NCBI RefSeq assembly: GCF_050948175.1
Contig: NW_027490378.1
Coordinates: 186,001-250,000, forward strand
DNA: 64,000 bases
Source: Xylocopa sonorina
Taxonomy: Eukaryota; Arthropoda; Insecta; Hymenoptera; Apidae
Direction: 5' to 3'
Position 1 is the first letter of the stretch, and each line of letters begins with the position of its first letter. A model generated the notes under the pieces. That model worked only from the letters and a program-made list of their open reading frames with translations. It had not been told where the DNA came from and did not search any database. Positions 1 through 12,241 of the stretch are shown here, piece after piece. The position numbers and the translations under genes are program-made.

Positions 1-26
1 GATACGTAGACACCTGCAAACGCTAT

Positions 27-40
27 TTCCTTGCAAGGAA
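27..40. repeat. 14-bp perfect palindrome, present once per intact monomer
   Basis: TTCCTTGCAAGGAA is its own reverse complement. It sits in the same place in every monomer that has this form. Many monomers carry one substitution that breaks it: TTCGTTGC or TTCCTAGC (domain I), GCAAAGAA, GCAAGAAA, GCAGGGAA, TTCCTGGC, TTCCTTCC (domain II) and TTCCAAGC (domain III). A palindrome of this size could form a small cruciform or be a site for a dimeric protein. Neither is shown by the sequence. Confidence 0.9.
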
Positions 41-133
41 GTGTCGCATTTACATTCATTTGAAGTGTAGACGAGGAATACATAACACTTCGCAAATCAT
101 ATTATATCTTACCATGAAACATAGAAATGAGAT

Positions 134-143
134 GCGATATCGC
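134..143. repeat. 10-bp perfect palindrome GCGATATCGC in class A monomers
   Basis: The sequence equals its reverse complement and recurs every 174 bp in most monomers. It is lost in class B monomers (GCAATATCTCG), in the GCGTTATCGC form common in domain II, in GCGATATTGC (37.5-41.8 kb) and in GCGACCTCGC (domain III). It contains GATATC, so a restriction ladder with 174-bp steps and class-specific gaps is predicted. Confidence 0.9.
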
Positions 144-522
144 GTTTTAAGAATCATAAGAACTCTATTGCTACGGCACCTAGACATCTGCAAACGCTAT
201 TTCCTTGCAAAGAAGTGTCGCATTTACATTCATTTGAATCGTAGACGAGGAATGCATAACACTTCGCAATGAATATTATATCTTATCATGAAACATAGAC
301 ATGAGATGCAATATCTCGTTTTAAGAAGCATTAGAACTCTATTGCTACGATACCTAGACATCTGCGGACGCTATTTCCTAGCAAGGACGTGTCGCATTTA
401 CATTCATTTGAAGTGTAGACGAGGAATACATGACACTTCGCAAATCATATTATATCTTACCATGAAACATAGAAATGAGATGCGATATCGCGTTTTAAGA
501 ATCATAAGAACTCTATTGCTAC

Positions 523-696
523 GATACGTAGACATCTGCAAACGCTATTTCCTTGCAAGGAAGTGTCGCATTTACATTCATTTGAAGTGTAGACGAGGAA
601 TACATGACACTTCGCAAATCATATTATATCTTACCATGAAACATAGAAGTGAGATGCGATATCGCATTCTAAGAAGCATTAGAACACTACTGCTAC
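523..696 (+). repeat. Reference monomer (one 174-bp unit)
   Basis: This is one unit cut at GATACGTAGAC; the next unit begins at 697 with the variant GATAGGTAGAC. Landmarks in order are TACGTA, the 14-bp palindrome TTCCTTGCAAGGAA, GAAGTGTCGCATT, GAAGTGTAGACGAGG, CACTTCGCAAATC, CTTACCATGAAACATAG, GCGATATCGC and a TTAAGAAGCATTAGAAC-type tail. A consensus of this type has 31 G and 32 C (36% G+C) and 9 CpG, counting the junction. GAAGTGT and GTAGAC each occur twice within the unit, which may be faint traces of an older sub-repeat, but I see no clear half-unit structure. The chosen start is arbitrary. Confidence 0.95.
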
Positions 697-721
697 GATA
701 GGTAGACATTTGCAAACGCTA

Positions 722-738
722 TTTCGTTGCAAGGAAGT
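722..738 (+). other. CENP-B-box-like half motif (example of about two dozen in domain I)
   Basis: TTTCGTTGCAAGGAAGT matches the 5' part of the mammalian CENP-B box (YTTCGTTGGAARCGGGA) at 10 of the first 11 positions. The essential CGGG of the core (nTTCGnnnnAnnCGGGn) is not present; GAAG stands there. The variant recurs through domain I, for example near 1,072, 1,422, 1,596, 1,943, 2,812, 3,507, 4,896, 6,117, 8,206 and 9,598, and I see none after about 9.6 kb. Chance resemblance is quite possible, since the motif is one substitution from the ordinary monomer palindrome (TTCCTTGCAAGG). Confidence 0.35.
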
Positions 739-1625
739 GTCGCATTTACATTCATTTGAAGTGTAGACGAGGAATACATAACACTTCGCAAGTCATATTA
801 TATCTTACCATGATACATAGAAATGAGATGCGATATCGCGTTTTGAGAAGCATTAGAAATCTATTGCTACGATACCTAGAAATCTGCAGACGCTATTTCC
901 TAGCAAGGAAGTGTCGCATTTACATTCATTTGAAGTGTACATGAGGAATACTTAACACTTCGCAAATCATATTATATCTTACCATGAAACATAGAAATGA
1001 GATGCGATATCGCGTTCTAAGAAGCATTAGAACACTACTGCTACGATAGGTAGACATTTGCAAACGCTATTTCGTTGCAAGGAAGTGTCGCATTTACATT
1101 CATTTGAATCGTAGACGAGGAATGCATAACACTTCGCAATGAATATTATATCTTATCATGAAACATAGATATGAGATGCAATATCTCGTTTTAAGAAGCA
1201 TTAGAACTCTATTGCTACGATACCTAGACATCTGCAGACGCTATTTCCTAGCAAGGACGTGTCGCATTTACATTCATTTGAAGTGTAGACGAGGAATACA
1301 TGACACTTCGCAAATCATATTATATCTTACCATGAAACATAGAAGTGAGATGCGATATCGCGTTCTAAGAAGCATTAGAACACTACTGCTACGATAGGTA
1401 GACATTTGCGAACGCTATTTCGTTGCAAGGAAGTGTCGCATTTACATTCATTTGAAGTGTAGACGAGGAATACATGACACTTCGCAAATCATATTATATC
1501 TTACCATGAAACATAGAAATGAGATGCGATATCGCGTTCTAAGAAGCATTAGAACACTACTGCTACGATAGGTAGACATTTGCAAACGCTATTTCGTTGC
1601 AAGGAAGTGTCGCATTTACATTCAT

Positions 1626-3539
1626 TTGAAGTGTAGACGAGGAATACATAACACTTCGCAAGTCATATTATACCTTACCATGATACATAGAAATGAGATG
1701 CGATATCGCGTTTTAAGAAGCATTAGAAATCTATTGCTACGATACCTAGACATCTGCAGACGCTATTTCCTAGCGAGAAAGTGTCGCATTCACATTCATT
1801 TGAAGTGTAGACGAGGAATACATAACACTTTGCAAATCATATTATATCTTACCATGAAACGTAGAAATGAGATGCGATATCGCGTTATAAGAAGCATTAG
1901 AACACTACTGCTACGACAGGTAGACATTTGCAAACGCTATTTCGTTGCAAGGAAGTGTCGCATTTACATTCAATTGAAGTGTAGACGAGGAATACATAAC
2001 ACTTCGCAAGTCATATTATATCTTACCATGAAACATAGAAATGAGATGCGATATCGCGTTTTAAGAAGCATTAGAACTCTATTGCTACGATACGTAGACA
2101 TCTGCAAACGCTATTTCCTTGCAAGGAAGTGTCGCATTTACATTCATTTGAAGTGTAGACGAGGAATACATGACACTTCGCAAATCATATTATATCTTAC
2201 CATGAAACATAGAAGTGAGATGCGATATCGCGTTTTAAGAATCATAAGAACTCTATTGCTACGATACGTAGACATCTGCAAACGCTATTTCCTTGCAAAG
2301 AAGTGTCGCATTTACATTCATTTGAATCGTAGACGAGGAATGCATAACACTTCGCAATGAATATTATATCTTATCATGAAACATAGATATGAGATGCAAT
2401 ATCTCGTTTTAAGAAGCATTAGAACTCTATTGCTACGATACCTAGACATCTGCAGACGCTATTTCCTAGCAAGGACGTGTCGCATTTACATTCATTTGAA
2501 GTGTACATGAGGAATACATAACACTTCGCAAATCATATTATATCTTACCATGAAACATAGAAATGAGATGCGATATCGCGTTTTAAGAATCATAAGAACT
2601 CTATTGCTACGATACGTAGACATCTGCAAACGTTATTTCCTTGCAAAGAAGTGTCGCAATTACATTAATTTGAAGTGTAGACGAGGAATACATGACACTT
2701 CGCAAATCATATTATATCTTACCATGAAACATAGGAGTGAGATGCGATATCGCGTTCTAAGAAGCATTAGAACACTACTGCTACGATAGGTAGACATTTG
2801 CAAGCGCTATTTCGTTGCAAGGAAGTGTCGCATTTACACTCATTTGAAGTGTAGACGAGGAATACATAACACTTCGCAAGTCATATTATATCTTACCATG
2901 AAACATAAAAATGAGATGCGACATCGCGTTTTAAGAAGCATTAGAACTCTATTGCTACGATACGTAGACATCTGCAAACGCTATTTCCTTGCAAGGAAGT
3001 GTCGCATTTACATTCATTTGATGTGTAGACGAGGAATACATAACACTTCGCAAATCATATTATATCGTACCATGAAACATAGAAATGATCTGCGATATCG
3101 CGTTTTAAGAAGCATTAGAACTCTATTGCTACGATACCTAGAAATCTGCAGACGCTATTTCCTAGCAAGGAAGTGTCGCATTTACATTAATTTGAAGTGT
3201 AGACGAGGAATACATAACACTTCGCAAATCATATTATATCTTCCCATGAAACATAGAAATGAGATGCAATATCGCGTTTTAAGAATCATAAGAACTCTAT
3301 TGCTACGATACGTACACATCTGCAAACGCTATTTCCTTGCAAAGAAGTGTCGCATTTACATTCATTTGAATCGTAGACGAGGAATGCATAACACTTCGCA
3401 ATGAATATTATATCTTATCATGAAACATAGATATGAGATGCAATATCTCGTTTTAAGAATCACAAGAACTCTATTGCTACGATAGGTAGACATTTGCAAA
3501 CGCTATTTCGTTGCAAGGAAGTGTCGCATTTACATTCAT
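1626..3539 (+). repeat. Higher-order repeat copy, 11 monomers (domain I)
   Basis: This is the first of two adjacent HOR copies. Diagnostic variants (GTGTCGCATTCACATTC near 1780, ACTTTGCAAATC near 1828, GAAACGTAG near 1857, TTCAATTGAAG near 1970) recur 1914 bp (11 monomers) downstream. Further on, ACATAAAAATGAG (about 2903), AATGATCTGCG (about 3084) and TACGTACACATC (about 3310) recur 2088 bp (12 monomers) downstream. The change of offset means the second copy gained one monomer internally. Confidence 0.85.
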
Positions 3540-5627
3540 TTGAAGTGTAGACGAGGAATACATGACACTTCGCAAATCATATTATATCTTACCATCATAC
3601 ATAGAAATGAGATGCGATATCGCGTTTTAAGAAGCATTAGAAATCTATTGCTACGATACGTAGACATCTGCAAACGCTATTTCCTAGCGAGAAAGTGTCG
3701 CATTCACATTCATTTGAAGTGTAGACGAGGAATACATAACACTTTGCAAATCATATTATATCTTACCATGAAACGTAGAAATGAGATGCGATATCGCGTT
3801 CTAAGAAGCATTAGAACACTACTGCTACGATAGGTAGACATTTGCAAACGCTATTTCGTTGCAAGGAAGTGTCGCATTTACATTCAATTGAAGTGTAGAC
3901 GAGGAATACATAACACTTCGCAAGTCATATTATATCTTACCATGAAACGTAGAAATGAGATGCGATATCGCGTTTTAAGAAGCATTAGAACTCTATTGCT
4001 ACGATACGTAGACATCTGCAAACGCTATTTCCTAGCAAGGAAGTGTCGCATTTACATTCATTTGAAGTGTAGACGAGGAATACATAACACTTCGCAAGTC
4101 ATATTATATCTTACCATGAAACATAGAAATGAGATGCGATATCGCGTTTTAAGAAGCATTAGAACTCTATTGCTACGATACGTAGACATCTGCAAACGCT
4201 ATTTCCTTGCAAGGAAGTGTCGCATTTACATTCATTTGAAGTGTAGACGAGGAATACATGACACTTCGCAAATCATATTATATCTTACCATGAAACATAG
4301 GAGTGAGATGCGATATCGCGTTTTAAGAATCATAAGAACTCTATTGCTACGATACGTAGACATCTGCAAACGCTATTTCCTTGCAAAGAAGTGTCGCATT
4401 TACATTCATTTGAATCGTAGACGAGGAATGCATAACACTTCGCAATGAATATTATATCTTATCATGAAACGTAGATATGAGATGCAATATCTCGTTTTAA
4501 GAAGCATTAGAACTCTATTGCTACGATACCTAGACATCTGCAGACGCTATTTCCTAGCAAGGACGTGTCGCATTTACATTCATTTGAAGTGTACATGAGG
4601 AATACATAACACTTCGCAAATCATATTATATCTTACCATGAAACATAGAAATGAGATGCGATATCGCGTTTTAAGAATCATAAGAACTCTATTGCTACGA
4701 TACGTAGACATCTGCAAACGCTATTTCCTTGCAAAGAAGTGTCGCAATTACATTAATTTGAAGTGTAGACGAGGAATACATGACACTTCGCAAATCATAT
4801 TATATCTTACCATGAAACATAGGAGTGAGATGCGATATCGCGTTCTAAGAAGCATTAGAACACTACTGCTACGATAGGTAGACATTTGCAAGCGCTATTT
4901 CGTTGCAAGGAAGTGTCGCATTTACACTCATTTGAAGTGTAGACGAGGAATACATAACACTTCGCAAGTCATATTATATCTTACCATGAAACATAAAAAT
5001 GAGATGCGACATCGCGTTTTAAGAAGCATTAGAACTCTATTGCTACGATACGTAGACATCTGCAAACGCTATTTCCTTGCAAGGAAGTGTCGCATTTACA
5101 TTCATTTGATGTGTAGACGAGGAATACATAACACTTCGCAAATCATATTATATCGTACCATGAAACATAGAAATGATCTGCGATATCGCGTTTTAAGAAG
5201 CATTAGAACTCTATTGCTACGATACCTAGAAATCTGCAGACGCTATTTCCTAGCAAGGAAGTGTCGCATTTACATTAATTTGAAGTGTAGACGAGGAATA
5301 CATAACACTTCGCAAATCATATTATATCTTCCCATGAAACATAGAAATGAGATGCAATATCGCGTTTTAAGAATCATAAGAACTCTATTGCTACGATACG
5401 TACACATCTGCAAACGCTATTTCCTTGCAAAGAAGTGTCGCATTTACATTCATTTGAATCGTAGACGAGGAATGCATAACACTTCGCAATGAATATTATA
5501 TCTTATCATGAAACATAGATATGAGATGCAATATCTCGTTTTAAGAATCATAAGAACTCTATTGCTACGATAGGTAGACATTTGCAAACGCTATTTCGTT
5601 GCAAGGAAGTGTCGCATTTACATTCAT
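3540..5627 (+). repeat. Higher-order repeat copy, 12 monomers (domain I)
   Basis: This is the second copy of the 1626-3539 unit, with one extra monomer near 3,890-4,060. Reading 2,380-3,640 against the sequence 2088 bp downstream shows only scattered single-base differences, for example CGTTATTTCC near 2,632 against CGCTATTTCC near 4,720, and AATCACAAG near 3,460 against AATCATAAG near 5,548. The ACCATCATACATAG variant at about 3,591 recurs at about 5,679, then similarity is lost near 5,730, marking a breakpoint. Confidence 0.85.
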
Positions 5628-6149
5628 TTGAAGTGTAGACGAGGAATACATGACACTTCGCAAATCATATTATATCTTACCATCATACATAGAAATGAGA
5701 TGCGATATCGCGTTTTAAGAAGCATTAGAACTCTATTGCTACGATACGTAGACATCTGCAAACGCTATTTCCTTGCAAAGAAGTGTCGCATTTACATTCA
5801 TTTGAATCGTAGACGAGGAATGCATAACACTTCGCAATGAATATTATATCTTATCATGAAACATAGATATGAGATGCAATATCTCGTTTTAAGAAGCATT
5901 AGAACTCTATTGCTACGATACCTAGACATCTGCAGACGCTATTTCCTAGCAAGGACGTGTCGCATTTACATTCATTTGAAGTGTAGACGAGGAATACATG
6001 ACACTTCGCAAATCATATTATATCTTACCATGAAACATAGAAGTGAGATGCGGTATCGCGTTCTAAGAAGCATTAGAACACTACTGCTACGATAGGTAGA
6101 CATTTGCAAACGCTATTTCGTTGCAAGGAAGTGTCGCATTTACATTCAT

Positions 6150-7230
6150 ATGAAGTGTAGACGAGGAATACATGACACTTCGCAAATCATATTATATCTT
6201 ACCATGAAACATAGAAGTGAGATGCGATATCGCGTTCTAAGAAGCATTAGAACACTATTGCTACGATAGGTAGACATTTGCAAACGCTATTTCGTTGCAA
6301 GGAAGTGTCGCATTTACATTCATTTGAAGTGTAGACGAGGAATACATGATACTTCGCAAATCATATTATATCTTACCATGAAACATAGAAGTGAGATGCG
6401 ATATCGCGTTCTAAGAAGCATTAAAACACTACTGCTACGATAGGTAGACATTTGCAAACGCTATTTCGTTGCAAGGAAGTGTCGCATTTACATTCATTTG
6501 AAGTGTAGACGAGGAATACATGACACTTCGCAAATCATATTATATCTTACCATGAAACATAGAAATGAGATGCGATATCGCGTTCTAAGAAGCATTAGAA
6601 CATTACTGCTACGATAGGTAGACATTTGCAAACGCTATTTCGTTGCAAGGAAGTGTCGCATTTACATTCATTTGAAGTGTAGACGAGGAATACATGACAC
6701 TTCGCAAATCATATTATATCTTACCATGAAACATAGAAATGAGATGCGATATCTCGTTTTAAGAAGCATTAGAACTCTATTGCTACGATACCTAGACATC
6801 TGCAGACGCTATTTCCTAGCAAGGACGTGTCGCATTTACATTCATTTGAAGTGTAGACGAGGAATACATGACACTTCGCAAATCATATTATATCTTACCA
6901 TGAAACATAGGAGTGAGATGCGATATCGCGTTCTAAGGAGCATTAGAACACTACTGCTACGATAGGTAGACATTTGCAAGCGCTATTTCGTTGCAAGGAA
7001 GTGTCGCATTTACATTCATTTGAAGTGTAGACGAGGAATACATAACACTTCGCAAGTCATATTATATCTTACCATGAAACATAGAAATGAAATGCGATAT
7101 CGCGTTTTAAGAATCATAAGAACTCTATTGCTACGATACGTAGACATCTGCAAACGCTATTTCCTTGCAAAGAAGTGTCGCATTTACATTCATTTGAAGT
7201 GTAGACGAGGAATACGTGACACTTCGCAAA
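6150..7230 (+). repeat. Seven-monomer period HOR, copy 1
   Basis: Private variants recur at +1218 bp (7 x 174): TTAAAACACTACTG (6421 and 7639), AACATTACTGC (about 6600 and 7818), GCGATATCTCG (about 6746 and 7964), AATGAAATGCG (about 7087 and 8305) and ATACGTGACAC (about 7211 and 8429). Similarity ends near 7,245, where AAGTGAG is replaced by AAATGAG in the downstream copy. Confidence 0.8.
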
Positions 7231-7367
7231 TCATATTATATCTTACCATGAAACATAGAAGTGAGATGCGATATCGCGTTCTAAGAAGCATTAGAACACT
7301 ATTGCTACGATAGGTAGACATTTGCAAACGCTATTTCGTTGCAAGGAAGTGTCGCATTTACATTCAT

Positions 7368-8448
7368 TTGAAGTGTAGACGAGGAATACATGACACTTCG
7401 CAAATCATATTATATCTTACCATGAAACATAGAAGTGAGATGCGATATCGCGTTCTAAGAAGCATTAGAACACTATTGCTACGATAGGTAGACATTTGCA
7501 AACGCTATTTCGTTGTAAGGAAGTGTCGCATTTACATTCATTTGAAGTGTAGACGAGGAATACATGACACTTCGCAAATCATATTATATCTTACCATGAA
7601 ACATAGAAGTGAGATGCGATATCGCGTTCTAAGAAGCATTAAAACACTACTGCTACGATAGGTAGACATTTGCAAACGCTATTTCGTTGCAAGGAAGTGT
7701 CGCATTTACATTCATTTGAAGTGTAGACGAGGAATACATGACACTTCGCAAATCATATTATATCTTACCATGAAACATAGAAATGAGATGCGATATCGCG
7801 TTCTAAGAAGCATTAGAACATTACTGCTACGATAGGTAGACATTTGCAAACGCTATTTCGTTGCAAGGAAGTGTCGCATTTACATTCATTTGAAGTGTAG
7901 ACGAGGAATACATGACACTTCGCAAATCATATTATATCTTACCATGAAACATAGAAATGAGATGCGATATCTCGTTTTAAGAAGCATTAGAACTCTATTG
8001 CTACGATACCTAGACATCTGCAGACGCTATTTCCTAGCAAGGACGTGTCGCATTTACATTCATTTGAAGTGTAGACGAGGAATACATGACACTTCGCAAA
8101 TCATATTATATCTTACCATGAAACATAGGAGTGAGATGCGATATCGCGTTCTAAGAAGCATTAGAACACTACTGCTACGATAGGTAGACATTTGCAAGCG
8201 CTATTTCGTTGCAAGGAAGTGTCGCATTTACATTCATTTGAAGTGTAGACGAGGAATACATAACACTTCGCAAGTCATATTATATCTTACCATGAAACAT
8301 AGAAATGAAATGCGATATCGCGTTTTAAGAATCATAAGAACTCTATTGCTACGATACGTAGACATCTGCAAACGCTATTTCCTTGCAAAGAAGTGTCGCA
8401 TTTACATTCATTTGAAGTGTAGACGAGGAATACGTGACACTTCGCAAA
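7368..8448 (+). repeat. Seven-monomer period HOR, copy 2
   Basis: This copy is displaced 1218 bp from 6150-7230 and carries the same ordered set of private variants. One difference is GAAGCATT here (about 8,153) against GGAGCATT in copy 1 (about 6,937). A further partial copy of some of these variants (ATACATGATACTTCG at 8951, TTAAAACACTACTG near 9,032) lies 2610 bp (15 monomers) from the matching sites in copy 1. Confidence 0.8.
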
Positions 8449-11400
8449 TCATATTATATCTTACCATGAAACATAGAAATGAGATGCGATATCGCGTTTT
8501 AAGAATCATAAGAACTCTATTGCTACGATACGTTGACATCTGCATACGCTATTTCCTTGCAAGGAAGTGTCGCATTTACATTCATTTGATGTGTAGACGA
8601 GGAATACATAACACTTCGCAAATCATATTATATCTTACCATGAAACATAGAAATGAGATGCGATATCGCGTTTTAAGAATCATAAGAACTCTATTGCTAC
8701 GATACGTAGACATCTGCAAACGCTATTTCCTTGCAAAGAAGTGTCGCATTTACATTCATTTGAATCGTAGACGAGGAATGCATAACACTTCGCAATGAAT
8801 ATTATATCTTATCATGAAACATAGATATGAGATGCAATATCTCGTTTTAAGAAGCATTAGAACTCTATTGCTACGATACCTAGACATCTGCAGACGCTAT
8901 TTCCTAGCAAGGACGTGTCGCATTTACATTCATTTGAAGTGTAGACGAGGAATACATGATACTTCGCAAATCATATTATATCTTACCATGAAACATAGAA
9001 GTGAGATGCGATATCGCGTTCTAAGAAGCATTAAAACACTACTGCTACGATAGGTAGACATTTGCAAACGCTATTTCGTTGCAAGGAAGTGTCGCATTTA
9101 CATTCATTTGAAGTGTAGACGAGGAATACATGACACTTCGCAAATCATATTATATCTTACCATGAAACATAGAAATGAGATACGATATCGCGTTCTAAGA
9201 AGCATTAGAACACTACTGCTACGATAGGTAGACATTTGCAAACGCTATTTCGTTGCAAGGAAGTGTCGCATTTACATTCATTTGAATCGTAGACGAGGAA
9301 TGCATAACACCTCGCAATGAATATTATATCTTATCATGAAACATATATATGAGATGCAATATCTCGTTTTAAGAAGCATTAGAACTCTATTGCTACGATA
9401 CCTAGACATCTGCAGACGCTATTTCCTAGCAAGGACGTGTAGCATTTACATTCATTTGAAGTGTAGACGAGGAATACATGACACTTCGCAAATCATATTA
9501 TATCTTACCATGAAACATAGAAGTGAGATGCGATATCGCGTTCTAAGAAGCATTAGAACACTATTGCTACGATAGGTAGACATTTGCAAACGCTATTTCG
9601 TTGCAAGGAAGTGTCGCATTTACATTCATTTGAAGTGTAGACGAGGAATACATGACACTTCGCAAATCATATTATATCTTACCATGAAACATAGAAATGA
9701 GATGCGATATCGCGTTTTAAGAATCATAAGAACACTATTGCTACGATACGTAGACATCTGCAAACGCTATTTCCTTGCAAGGAAGTGTCGCATTTACATT
9801 CATTTGATGTGTAGACGTGGAATACATAACACTTCGCAAATCATATTATATCTTACCACGAAACATAGAAATGAGATGCGATATCGCGTTTTAAGAATCA
9901 TAAGAACTCTATTGCTACGATACGTAGATATCTGCAAACGCTATTTCCTTGCAAAGAAGTGTCGCATTTACATTCATTTGAATCGTAGACGAGGAATGCA
10001 TAACACTTCGCAATGAATATTATATCTTATCATGAAACATAGGTATGAAATGCAATATCTCGTTTTAAGAAGCATTTGAACTCTATTGCTTCGATACGTA
10101 GACATCTGCAGACGCTATTTCCTTGCAAGGATGTGTCGCATTTACATTCATTTGAAGTGTAGATGAGGAATACATGACACTTCGAAAATCATATTATATC
10201 TTACCATGAAACATAGAAATGAGATGCGATATCGCGTTTTAAGAAGCATTAGAACACTATTGCTACGATAGGTAGACATTTGCAATCGCTATTTCCTTGC
10301 AAGGAAGTGTCGCATTTACATTCATTTGAAGTGTAGTCGAGGAATACATAACACTTCGCAAATCATATTATATCTTACCATGAAACATAGAAATGAGATG
10401 CGATATCGTGTTTTAAGAAGCATTAGAACTCTATTGCTACGATACCTAGACGTCTGCAGACGCTATTTCCTAGCAAGGAAGTGTCGCATTTACATTCATT
10501 TGAAGTGTAGACGAGGAATACATGACACTTCGCAAATCATATTATATCTTACCATGAAACATAGAAATGAGATGCGTTATCGCGTTTTAAGAAGCATCAG
10601 AAATCCATTGCTACGATACGTAGACATCTGCAAACGCTATTTCCTTGCAAGAAAGTGTCGCATTTACATTCATTTGAAGTGTAGACGAGGAATACATAAC
10701 ACTTCGCAAATCATATTATACCTTACCATGAAACATAGAAATGAGATGCGATATCGCGTTTTAAGAAGCAGCAGAAATCCATTGCTACGATACGTAGACA
10801 TCTGCAAATGCTATTTCCTTGCAAGGAAGTGTTGCATTCACATTCATTTGAATCGTAGACGAGGAATGCATAACACTTCGCAATGAATATTATATCTTAT
10901 CATGAAACATAGGTATGAGATGCAATATCTCGTTTTAAGAAGCATTTGAACTCTATTGCTTCGATACGTAGACATCTGCAAACGCTATTTCCTTGCAAGG
11001 AAGTGTCGCATTTACATTCATTTGAAGTGTAGACGAGGAATACATGACACTTCGCAAATCATATTATATCTTACCATGAATCATAGAAGTGAGATGCGAT
11101 ATCGCGTTTTAAGAAGCATCAGAAATCCATTGCTACGATACGTAGACATCTGCAAACGCTATTTCCTTGCAAGAAAGTGTCGCATTTACATTCATTTGAA
11201 GTGTAGACGAGGAATACATAACACTTCGCAAATCATATTATATCTTACCATGAAACATAGAAATGAGATGCGTTATCGCGTTTTAAGAAGCATCAGAAAT
11301 CCATTGCTACGATACGTAGACATCTGCAAACGCTATTTCCTTGCAAGAAAGTGTCGCATTTACATTCATTTGAAGCGTGGACGAGGAATACATGACACTT

Positions 11401-12241
11401 CGCAAATCATATTATATCTTACCATGAAACATAGAAATGAGATGCGTTATCGCGCTTTAAGCAGCATCAGAAATCCATTGCTACGATACGTAGACATCTG
11501 CAAACGCTATTTCCTTGCAAAAAAGTGTCGCATTTACATTCATTTGAAGTGTAGACGAGGAATACATAACACTTCACAAATCATATTATACCTTACCATG
11601 AAACATAGAAATAAGATCCGATATCGCGTTTTAAGAATCATAAGAACGCTATTGCTACGATACGTAGACATCTGCAAACGCTATTTCCTTGCAGGGAAGT
11701 GTCGCATTTACATTCATTTGAAGTGTAGACGAGGAATACATGACACTTCGCAAATCATATTATATCTTACCATGAATCATAGAAGTGAGATGCGATATCG
11801 CGTTTTAAGAAGCATCAGAAATCCATTGCTACGATACGTAGACATCTGCAAACGCTATTTCCTTGCAAGAAAGTGTCGCATTTACATTCATTTGAAGTGT
11901 AGACGAGGAATACATAACACTTCGCAAATCATATTATATCTTACCATGAAACATAGAAATGAGATCCGATATCGCGTTTTAAGAATCATAAGAACTCTAT
12001 TGCTACGATACGTAGACACCTGCAAACGCTATTTCCTGGCAAGGAAATGTCGCATTTACATTCATTTGAAGCGTGGACGAGGAATACACGACACTTCGCA
12101 AATCATATTATACCTTACCATGAAACATAGAAATAAGATCCGATATCGCGTTTTAAGAATCATAAGAACGCTATTGCTACTATACGTAGACATCTGCAAA
12201 CGCTATTTCCTTGCAAGGAAGTGTTGCATTTACATTCATTT

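Larger units (their letters stand above)
1..10020 (+). repeat. Array domain I (CGTTGCAAGG / CCTAGCAAGG monomers)
   Basis: Monomers here often carry GATAGGTAGACATTTGC followed by TTTCGTTGCAAGG, or GATACCTAGACATCTGC followed by TTCCTAGCAAGG. The tail is usually GAACACTACTGCTACG or GAACTCTATTGCTACG. The GCTTCGATACG tail and the CATCAGAAATCC tail that dominate downstream are absent. I saw no 1-bp length variants in this domain; spacing stays at exact multiples of 174. The boundary lies within the class B monomer near 10,020-10,090, where the first GCATTTGAACTCTATTGCTT tail appears. Confidence 0.85.

Noticed and set aside
1..174. 87-bp half-unit or dimeric origin of the monomer
   Set aside because: GAAGTGT and GTAGAC each occur twice in the monomer, but the two halves do not otherwise align convincingly by eye.
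60..272. Bacterial-type promoters, ribosome-binding sites or operons
   Set aside because: AT-rich TATATC-like strings recur in every monomer as part of the satellite and have no gene downstream of them.
722..738. A true CENP-B box
   Set aside because: The CGGG core half is missing, so I report only a partial resemblance.
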